Shown in pieces: positions 57,503 through 64,000 of a stretch of DNA of 64,000 nt. The notes under the pieces are model-generated. The model saw nothing but the letters and a program-made list of their open reading frames with translations. It did no database searches and was not told where the DNA came from. Source of the stretch: an uncultured Methylococcaceae bacterium (GTDB lineage Bacteria; Pseudomonadota; Gammaproteobacteria; Methylococcales; Methylococcaceae); the NCBI GenBank assembly GCA_903859815.1, contig CAIOOA010000067.1:178556-242555 (forward strand), written 5' to 3'. Positions within the stretch are counted from its first letter, which is position 1, and each line of letters opens with the position of its first letter. The translations under genes were made by a program, and so were the position numbers.

Positions 57503-57611
57503 TGGGCGCAAGCCCTTCAAAATCTCGCAAGGCAAGCCTTGCACTCCAACAATAGGGCTTCCTGAATTTGTGTATGACGATGAGCGCCGGAGCATGGAGA
57601 CCATCAAAATA

Positions 57612-57890
57612 TCATTGGAAAAGTTTGGCAGCAAGCGGCATGACTTCCGCAGCGACTACAAGGGCCAGCATCCACTTGACCAAGGTCAGTTCGCCGGATA
57701 GCTTGGCCTCCATCCGATCCAGCTTGGCATCCATCCGCAGGATGTCGGACTTGGTGGCAAGTTGGGAGTCAAGTGCCTCGGCGAACACACTCTGCAAGGC
57801 TTCCGCCTCAGCCTTCGCCTGTCCTTCTGGTATGCCGGCGGCAATGAGTCTCTCGACAAATTTGAGGGCATCGAATGCGATGGTTGACAT
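57612..57890 (-). CDS. DUF1640-like coiled-coil membrane protein
   Basis: A 92-residue protein: an N-terminal helical part (IAFDALKFVERLIAAGIPEGQAKAEAEAL), a coiled coil (SDILRMDAKLDRMEAKLSGEL) and a C-terminal membrane helix (LVKWMLALVVAAEVMPLAAKLF). This is the short DUF1640/CCDC90-like layout of prokaryotic genomes. Function unknown; it stands alone among repeats. Confidence 0.75.
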   Translation of the reverse strand: MSTIAFDALKFVERLIAAGIPEGQAKAEAEALQSVFAEALDSQLATKSDILRMDAKLDRMEAKLSGELTLVKWMLALVVAAEVMPLAAKLFQ

Positions 57891-58015
57891 GGTATTTTTT
57901 CCGGTGAGGTTTGGCAGTGCTGGTATGAAATTTTACATGCTTTTGCTGTGAGGCACAAAGGCAGTTCAATGGTTTCACCCATTGCGACTACGACACCCAT
58001 GCTACACCTATAGCC

Positions 58016-58328
58016 GGTCAGGGTTGATAACCCTGACCAGAGTTATTGAAGATACCACCGATGCACAAAATGTAAGCGACGAGGTTGCAAACCCCGCCGC
58101 GCTTCGTTCCTTGGCCGGACGGGATTTGTAATCCCGTCCGAAACGTTTCGTGCTTTCCTCGGTATCATCAACTCGCACAAAACGTAAGCGGCGGGGTTGC
58201 AAACCCCGCCGCGCTTCGTTTGCCAGCCACGAACGACCCGGATTGCGCCGCAGGGCGGCTCCATCCGGGCTACGCTGGCTCACACGACAACAAGACCGAC
58301 TCGGTTTTGAAAACCGAGTCGGTCTTTA
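58016..58328. repeat. Cluster of hairpin repeats
   Basis: Perfect dyads follow one another: GGTCAGGGTT with a 3-base loop (58016-58038), CGGACGGGATT with loop TGT (58116-58140), and GCGGCGGGGTT with loop GCA (58188-58212). A ~45-bp direct repeat (58057-58100 and 58165-58220, sharing GGTTGCAAACCCCGCCGCGC) is also present. The second copy of the 50-bp hairpin repeat (58279-58328) closes the cluster, 6 bp from the stop of the large adhesin gene on the minus strand, where it could terminate transcription. Confidence 0.8.
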
Positions 58329-58333
58329 CGCTG

Positions 58334-61300
58334 CTACCGCTCGGTGTAGATGAACTTAGCCTCCACCTTCTGCAAGCGTTCCAACACCTTTTGGTTTTGT
58401 GCGCGTAACTCGGCGATGATGGCCTGTTGGGTTTGCGCGTCGGCTTGTTTCTGCGCCTTCAACTCGGCAAGTTCGGTTTGTTGTTTTGCTAAAACCAGCT
58501 TTTGGGTTTCCAAGGCCGTTTGCTGTTTCGCGAAAGCAATCTTTTGTGATTCCAACGCGGCCTGTTGTTGCTTGGCCAATTGATACAAGCCTTGGATGGC
58601 AGACAAAGCCACGCCGTCGGGATCAATGGTGCTGATGGTGGTGTCGTTCTCGCCGAGCTTGAACGCGGCTTTAAAGTCTTGCGCCATCGGCCCGATGTGG
58701 CGGATGCTGTCGGCTTGGGTCTTGTAGTTCCACGTTTGGATCGGCAAGGCCGCAAGCTTCTCCAACACCGTCAAACCGTCCACCGAGGCGAAGTTCTCCT
58801 TGGCGTTGCGGTCGGAGACGCTGGACCACGCACCGCCGCCGGCCGCCACGGTTACGCCCGTGGTTCCGCCGGTATTGGTGATGAAGCGCACCCCGCCAGT
58901 GGCTCTAACGGCAAATTCGTAGCTGGCGGCGGAGTTGAAGAGCGTCGTTGTACTCCCATCTGCCCAGATGAAGTTGCCGGAATGTGCGGCTTGCGCATTG
59001 GCGTAACGACCGGCAGCAAAACTGTAAAGTCCGGCTGCGGTATTATTCGCGCCACCTGCCACGAAGCTATAGCCACCGCTGGCTACATTGGACCTTCCAC
59101 CGGCTACAGCGCTACGGTCTCCGCTTGCGGTATTGGAATCCCCGCCTAACACAGCCGCAAAATCTAAGCTGGCTGTATTGTTAGAACCGCCCACAATGGC
59201 AGTACCATAAGCGCTCGCACGATTGAACTCGCCGCCTCCTACAATGCTTATGATACCACTTGCAGTGTTAATATACCCTCCAAGAATAGAACTGTATTCG
59301 CCACTGGCAATGTTTGAAATCCCTCCCCCTACCGTAGCAAAGTCCTTATCGCTGGTCGTCCCGGCATTATCACCCGCCTGATTCTGATTACCGCCGCCGA
59401 CGAAGCCAAAGTTGTCGGTGACGGTGTTATTACCCTGGAATATACCGCCTCCAGCAATCACGCCCCCATAAACACCTGTGGTTATCGTATTTTCATTAGA
59501 TCCGCCAATGATGTTGGGCGTATCCCCTGCCGTGCCGTCGTGGGTGAATTTCAGTGCCTGTTCGTTGTTGATTTTGATAACCAGCGGGTTGGTGTTGTCG
59601 GTGGTGCCTAGGAAGTTGGACGCACCGCTGCTGTTGCCGGTCAAGTTCCAGCCCGACGAGGCGGGCGTTTGCCATGTGGCACTGGTTCCGTTGGTGGTCA
59701 GCGTCTTGCCGCTATTGCCGGTTTGTGTCGGCAGCAGAGCAGTCAGTGCGGCGGTGGCGGTCGTCGCCCCGGTTCCGCCGTTGGCGACTGGCACGGTGTT
59801 GAGGGTTAGTGCGGGCGTGGTCGTGCCGTTCGTCACCGCAATAGGCGCCGTGGCGGTCACCGTCGTTACCGTTCCGGCAGCGGCCCATGAGACATCGGTT
59901 CCGTTGGTTTGCAGCATTTTGCCGGTGTTGCCGGTTTGGGTCGGTAACAGATTGGTGCGGCCCGCTGCTGCGGTAGTTCCCCCGGTTCCGCCGTTGGCGA
60001 GGGCCACCGTGCCGGTGACATTCGCCGCGTTGCCAGTGATGTTGCCGCTGACATCGGCTGCGGGTATGGTTGCTGCTGCGGTCATCGCCGTCGTGCCGGT
60101 GCCTTTGACATAGCCGGTCAGCGTCGTCGCCCCGGTCCCGCCGTTGGCGACCGCCACCGTGCCGGTGACATTGGTGGCATTGCCGGTCAAACTGGCGGTG
60201 ATTGTACCCGCCGAGAAGTTTCCGCTGGCATCACGCTTGACAATCGTGCTGACGGTGTTGGCGTTGGTTGCGGCATTGGCGGCAACGGTGGCGAGGTTGA
60301 CGTTCGCCGCCGTGGACCCGCCGACGGTGGCTACCACGGTGGACGATTGAGTTCCGGTGACGTTGCCGGACAAAGAACCTGAGAAGTTGACCGGGGTGGC
60401 TGCGGCTTGCCAAGTGCCGTTGCCGCTGGCATCCGAAGTCAGCACCCTGCCGGAAGCCGGGGTGCCGGCATTGGGCAGTTGCAGGAACGGTGCGCCGACC
60501 AAGCGCACCCCGCCAGTGGCCCTAACGGCAAACTCGTTATTCGCGGCGGAGTCGAAAGTTGTTGTTGTACTCCCATCCGCCCAAATGAAGTTGCCGCCAT
60601 GGATGGCTTGCGCATTGGCGTAATTACCGGCAGCAAAACTGCGGAGACCGGCTGCGGTGTTATTGTTGCCGCCCGCCACGAAGCTATAGCCACCGCTGGC
60701 CACATTGGACATGCCACCGGCTACAACGCTGCGGCCTCCGCTTGCGGTATTGGAATCCCCGCCTAACACCGCCGCATAATCTAAGCTGGCTTCATTGCCA
60801 AAACCACCCACAACGACAGTATTACTCCCGCTGGCACTATTGTTGTTGCCGCCTCCCACAATACTTGAGGTACCACTTGCTGTGTTTACACTTCCTCCGA
60901 GGACGGAACTGTTTTGTCCGCTTGCACTGTTTGCAGCTCCCCCCCCAACGGTTGCCGCGCTCATATCCGCAATCGTTCCGGCATTATCTCCCGCCTGATT
61001 CCCATAACCACCGCCGACGAAGCCATAGTTGTCAGTGACGCTGTTATAAGCCCCGCTTATGCCACCCCCCGCAATGATGCCGCCTTTAACACCGGACGTT
61101 ACGCGATTGAAAGAAGACCCGCCAATGAGGTTGGGCGTGTCCCCCGCCGTGCCATCCTGGGTGAATTTGAGTGCCTGTTCATTGTTGATTTTTATAATCA
61201 GCGGTTTAGTGTTGTCGGTGGTGCCGATGAAGTTGGACGCGCTGCTGGCATTGCCGGTTAGGCTCCAACCCAATGCGGGGGTTTGCCAACTGGCGGCGCT

Positions 61301-62320
61301 GCCGTCGGTGGTCAGCGTCTTGCCAGTGTTGCCGGTTTGGTCGGGCAACAGGTTGGCGAGGGCCGTGGCGGCGGTGGTCGCCGATGTTCCGCCATTGGCT
61401 ATCGCCACCGTGCCGGTGACATTGTCGGCGGTCGTAGCCGTGTTTGCCGTGGCGGCCGATGTTGCGGTCGTGGCAGAAGTAGCCGTGGTCGCGCTGGTCG
61501 CCGTGGTTGCGTTGCCATTCAGATTGGCAGTGATCGTCCCCGCGCTGAAATTGCCGGAGGCATCGCGCTTGATGATCGTACTCGGCGTGTTGGCGTTAGT
61601 TGCGGCATTGGCGGCGACGGTGGCGGTATTGACGTTCGCCGCCGTCGAGCCGCCGACTTTATCAACGACCGTGGCCTTTTGTGTGCCGGACACATCCCCG
61701 GCCAAAGTACCGGTGAAATTGGTGTTGTCTGGCGCGATGTCGATCTCCAAGCTCGCCGGGTGGCTGGTGGCGGCGTTTTCCTTGCTGTCAAACGAGGTCA
61801 GCACGGAGCTTTGCAAGTAAAGCCCGTAGTTGTAGGACGGGTGGTCCAGCCAGTTCTTGACGCTGTTGGTCACGTCCACGCTCACCCATTGTTTGGCGGC
61901 AGTGATGGCGACGGGGTTGGGACTGGATGATACGGTAGCGGTGCTGTCAAAGCTAGTTTTAGTCACGCCGAGTTCGGTCCAGTCCGGCGAGGCGGACAGC
62001 ACCTCGCGCACGTCCAAACTGCCGCCGGTACCGAGCGTGGACACCCAGACCTTAAGCGTGGCCTTCTGCACCATGCCGCTGGTGGTTCCCGTAGGCAAGT
62101 TGGACAGGTCGAAACGGAGCAAGCCCGCCGCGCCAGTTGTCGCTGGCGAGGGGGCAGCGGTCAGGTTGAGGGCAATGCCGTAGTTTGTCCCCGGCAAATT
62201 GGCGTTGAGGTAGGTGTCCGCCGTCAGCACGGCGGCAGCACCCGAGGCGAGTTGGGGCAGTGCCGCGCACAGGGCGGTGAGGATGGGTATGAAGTGATGT
62301 TGTTTATTGGTTTTCTTCAT
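58334..62320 (-). CDS. Trimeric tail-fibre-like adhesin: DNRLRE, YadA-head repeats, S74 chaperone
   Basis: 1328 residues from ATG 62320 (MKKTNKQHHFIPIL), with GGAGA upstream; the frame extends further but without support. A signal peptide ending LASGAAA precedes a DNRLRE/CBM-like domain (TADTYLNANLPGTNYG, ~30-190). Two large repeated blocks follow, each with tail-fibre-like GNATN/GTVAVANGGTGATT units, IKINNEQALKFT and a YadA-type beta-roll of 15-residue NTASGxxSxVxGGxx turns. At the C terminus is a peptidase S74 chaperone (SDRNAKENF, Ser ~1169, GPMAQDFKAAF) and a long Gln-rich coiled coil. Likely surface adhesin. Confidence 0.9.
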   Translation of the reverse strand: MKKTNKQHHFIPILTALCAALPQLASGAAAVLTADTYLNANLPGTNYGIALNLTAAPSPATTGAAGLLRFDLSNLPTGTTSGMVQKATLKVWVSTLGTGGSLDVREVLSASPDWTELGVTKTSFDSTATVSSSPNPVAITAAKQWVSVDVTNSVKNWLDHPSYNYGLYLQSSVLTSFDSKENAATSHPASLEIDIAPDNTNFTGTLAGDVSGTQKATVVDKVGGSTAANVNTATVAANAATNANTPSTIIKRDASGNFSAGTITANLNGNATTATSATTATSATTATSAATANTATTADNVTGTVAIANGGTSATTAATALANLLPDQTGNTGKTLTTDGSAASWQTPALGWSLTGNASSASNFIGTTDNTKPLIIKINNEQALKFTQDGTAGDTPNLIGGSSFNRVTSGVKGGIIAGGGISGAYNSVTDNYGFVGGGYGNQAGDNAGTIADMSAATVGGGAANSASGQNSSVLGGSVNTASGTSSIVGGGNNNSASGSNTVVVGGFGNEASLDYAAVLGGDSNTASGGRSVVAGGMSNVASGGYSFVAGGNNNTAAGLRSFAAGNYANAQAIHGGNFIWADGSTTTTFDSAANNEFAVRATGGVRLVGAPFLQLPNAGTPASGRVLTSDASGNGTWQAAATPVNFSGSLSGNVTGTQSSTVVATVGGSTAANVNLATVAANAATNANTVSTIVKRDASGNFSAGTITASLTGNATNVTGTVAVANGGTGATTLTGYVKGTGTTAMTAAATIPAADVSGNITGNAANVTGTVALANGGTGGTTAAAGRTNLLPTQTGNTGKMLQTNGTDVSWAAAGTVTTVTATAPIAVTNGTTTPALTLNTVPVANGGTGATTATAALTALLPTQTGNSGKTLTTNGTSATWQTPASSGWNLTGNSSGASNFLGTTDNTNPLVIKINNEQALKFTHDGTAGDTPNIIGGSNENTITTGVYGGVIAGGGIFQGNNTVTDNFGFVGGGNQNQAGDNAGTTSDKDFATVGGGISNIASGEYSSILGGYINTASGIISIVGGGEFNRASAYGTAIVGGSNNTASLDFAAVLGGDSNTASGDRSAVAGGRSNVASGGYSFVAGGANNTAAGLYSFAAGRYANAQAAHSGNFIWADGSTTTLFNSAASYEFAVRATGGVRFITNTGGTTGVTVAAGGGAWSSVSDRNAKENFASVDGLTVLEKLAALPIQTWNYKTQADSIRHIGPMAQDFKAAFKLGENDTTISTIDPDGVALSAIQGLYQLAKQQQAALESQKIAFAKQQTALETQKLVLAKQQTELAELKAQKQADAQTQQAIIAELRAQNQKVLERLQKVEAKFIYTER

Positions 62321-62403
62321 GATGATTCTCCAAGTGTTAAAAATGACGCTGGTTCGCAAGCTCCCGCTTGAATCTCAGAGCAAGCAGGAGCTTCAAAGGC
62401 CGC

Positions 62404-62642
62404 GTTCTCAAGCCGGAGCTCTGGTCGTTATACACAAGTGGTTGAAGCCCGTCATTCCGGCATGGACTGCCGGAATCCAGTCACAGGGAGGTGAATCTGC
62501 TGGTTGGTAAACACCTTGAATCAAACACTTACATAACGATGAGTTACCATCCATGGCACTGGATTCCTGCATCCCTGCTGGAATGACGGCACTACGGCTT
62601 GGCTGGACTTGTGTATAACAACGAGAGCCGGAGCTTGGGAAC
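62404..62642. repeat. Complete copy of the modular palindromic element (outer arm type A)
   Basis: 239 bp with nested inverted repeats. The outer ends GTTCTCAAGC... and ...GCTTGGGAAC pair imperfectly over ~36 bp. Within them GTTATACACAAGT (62427-62439) and ACTTGTGTATAAC (62607-62619) pair perfectly. The 139-bp core lies at 62450-62588 and is inverted relative to the copy at 48051. It sits between the adhesin gene and a PEP-CTERM gene and contains no gene. Confidence 0.85.
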
Positions 62643-62665
62643 AAGCAAAACATGGGTGGGCCGGA

Positions 62666-63523
62666 CTAAATGGCTTTCCGTCGGCTCAGTCCCAACAAAG
62701 GCAGTCCGAGCATCAGCAGCCCTAGACTCCCCGGCTCGGGTATGATTTCGGCAGACGTGGCAATCAGATCCAGCGCCCAGCCGCCGGCCCGTTGGGTGTC
62801 GGGGTCGTACCAAAACGGGGTCGGGGTGCCATCCGTAAAACCGCCCTGTACCGAGTAGGTGAAGTTGTCGGAACCCACCAGCACGGCACTGTTGAAGTAA
62901 GCATAGTCGTAGGAGGAATCGGCGTAGGGACTGGACATGACCAAGCTGGTGGGCAGGAAGCCTTGGTCGGTATTGTTGTAAACCGACAGCACCACATAGT
63001 ACTCCCCGGCGGCGAGGGCTTGGGCGAAGCTCACATCATACTTGCCGCCCGTGCCGTCGCCGTAGCGGGTGATGATGTTCCAGTAGTCGTCCGCCTTGCC
63101 GTTGGCACCGTTGAACAAGGCCACCACTGGCACGAAACCGCCGGAGGGGATGGATGCCCCCGCGCCATTGGTTCCGCCGTCCGCGCCAAAAGTCTGGAAG
63201 GTGAAGGATTCAGTCTGGGTCAGCTTGAAGTGGACGACTTCATACTGGTCGTCTTGAGTGAAAGCCTCCCCGGTCAGGGACACGCCGCCGACAAACGGGG
63301 AGACGGTGGGCGTGTTGCCGATGATGGCCGAGGCTTGCATCATTCCGCCGTTGAAACTGAGCAACGCATCCCCCAATATCGTCTGTCCGTCTCCGGCGGG
63401 AAGGGTGACCATCGGCGAGGTGTTGACGATAGGCGAGGCTTGGGCAATGCCGGCCAAAATTGTCATTGTCCACACTGCGATGGGCAATGACCAAACACGA
63501 GTGTTGAATATCCTGACTGTCAT
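62666..63523 (-). CDS. PEP-CTERM protein, DVUA0089-like
   Basis: 285 residues from ATG 63523, with GAGAGA upstream (an ATG at 63586 has less support). Signal peptide LPIAVWTMTILAGIAQA. The body (FKLTQTESFTFQTFGADGG, VPVVALFNGANG, SFAQALAAGEYYVVLSVYNN) fits the DVUA0089 family of secreted proteins. The sorting tail is IIPEPGSLGLLMLGLPLLGL plus SRRKAI. It is a predicted exosortase substrate. Confidence 0.9.
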   Translation of the reverse strand: MTVRIFNTRVWSLPIAVWTMTILAGIAQASPIVNTSPMVTLPAGDGQTILGDALLSFNGGMMQASAIIGNTPTVSPFVGGVSLTGEAFTQDDQYEVVHFKLTQTESFTFQTFGADGGTNGAGASIPSGGFVPVVALFNGANGKADDYWNIITRYGDGTGGKYDVSFAQALAAGEYYVVLSVYNNTDQGFLPTSLVMSSPYADSSYDYAYFNSAVLVGSDNFTYSVQGGFTDGTPTPFWYDPDTQRAGGWALDLIATSAEIIPEPGSLGLLMLGLPLLGLSRRKAI

Positions 63524-63603
63524 GATTGTTCTCTCTAGTTCTATCAAAACTTGATTTGAAAATACAACGAGAAAATAATCATTCAATCAACAAATTGCAA
63601 ATG

Positions 63604-63635
63604 ACCAATTATTACCAATTATTACCAATTGTTAC
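63604..63635. repeat. 10-bp tandem repeat
   Basis: Nearly three direct copies of ATTACCAATT followed by a variant GTTAC, 80 bp upstream of the PEP-CTERM gene start, in its likely promoter region on the minus strand. It could be a regulator site or a simple repeat. Confidence 0.6.
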
Positions 63636-63836
63636 TTTTTTGGATGTAGGATAATGATTATTATGATTTTTATTTATTTTAGGGAGGGGTTATTGACTGA
63701 CAAGGCAATGGGTAATGTGAAATCGCCCAAGCGCAGTGGCGGATGGCAATCAAATAAATGATTCTAAACAGGTTTTCTAGGTTTAGAGCGTCAAATCATC
63801 TGATTAGCAAGTTGTTTGAGCTAAGACTGAAAACGC

Positions 63837-64000
63837 CGTCATTTCGGCAGGGATGCCGAAATCCAGTGCCATGGACGGTATCGGGTTGGCTGCGTAAGTG
63901 TTTGATTAAGCGCTGTGAGTGAATCCAAGTTTCACGTCCATGTGACTGGATTCCTGCTTCCCGGCAGGAATGACGGGTTATACATCAACGTTTTGCCTCA
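63837..64000. repeat. Modular palindromic element at right edge (outer arm type B)
   Basis: The 139-bp core at 63837-63975 is in the same orientation as 48051-48189. Its right flank (to TTTTGCCTCA at the window end) is similar to 48190-48213, so this is a type B copy cut by the window edge. No gene is seen from 63524 to 64000 other than promoter-region DNA and repeats. Confidence 0.8.

Larger units (their letters stand above)
56691..57611. other. Gene-free repeat-rich region
   Basis: Over 900 bp without a supportable gene. It contains a 50-bp hairpin repeat (56898-56947), a degenerate low-complexity array (about 56985-57330) and a 31-bp tandem array (57385-57502). Short open frames inside the array exist in two frames at once and show the same periodicity, so I do not call them genes. 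Confidence 0.7.

Noticed and set aside
56898..58328. CRISPR-like repeats
   Set aside because: There are only two copies of the 50-bp repeat and no regular spacers; no cas genes are present.

Overview
The window looks like the chromosome of a gammaproteobacterium that makes an exosortase-dependent exopolysaccharide. The dksA-gluQRS pair, the prfB-lysS order, a SUF operon led by an Rrf2-type regulator and an XrtA/PEP-CTERM locus together suggest a methanotroph of the Methylococcales or a close relative; the family assignment is an inference. No rRNA, tRNA, CRISPR array or autonomous insertion sequence was recognised.

Layout. (1) 62-13.8 kb, minus strand: an AT-rich exopolysaccharide/exosortase A operon that runs off the left edge. 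Its order of transcription is export lipoprotein, chain-length regulator, tyrosine autokinase, outer-membrane barrel, secretion ATPase, polysaccharide deacetylase, FemAB-like protein, exosortase A, glycosyltransferase, amidotransferase, glycosyltransferase. (2) 14.6-22.0 kb: housekeeping genes (dksA, gluQRS, an SPFH-SHOCT protein, argE, a Pnkp-like RNA kinase-phosphatase without its ligase module, a murein L,D-transpeptidase). (3) 22.1-32.3 kb, plus strand: the SUF Fe-S operon (Rrf2 regulator, sufB, sufC, sufD, sufS, sufU, Rieske protein), interrupted twice. A small-protein/DUF2442/FRG cassette separates sufB from sufC, and DUF29 plus a Septu-like ATPase/HNH pair separates sufU from the Rieske gene. 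(4) 32.3-43.7 kb: a TPR glycosyltransferase, a membrane protein, prfB with its programmed +1 frameshift, an AIPR abortive-infection-family gene coupled to prfB by an ATGA overlap and placed before lysS, a large multi-PAS hybrid kinase and a stand-alone receiver. (5) 43.9-64 kb, GC-rich: three PEP-CTERM proteins (likely exosortase clients), a many-bladed delta-60-type secreted protein, a trimeric tail-fibre-like adhesin with an S74 chaperone, and an OmpR-type two-component pair. It also holds an odd cassette with a frameshifted lysozyme, two small membrane proteins, a Vps62-like protein interrupted by a seven-repeat propeller, and a protein with a duplicated domain.

The gaps in region 5 are full of palindromic repeats. 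These include an apparently undescribed modular element with a 139-bp core between hairpin ends and two alternative sets of outer inverted repeats.

The two most interesting themes are: (a) three accessory, defence-like cassettes placed in frame-compatible, co-directional positions inside essential operons (sufB|sufC, sufU|Rieske, prfB|lysS), which would tie their expression to Fe-S stress or translation genes; and (b) the nested palindromic repeat family plus the lysozyme/Vps62-propeller cassette in the GC-rich right third.
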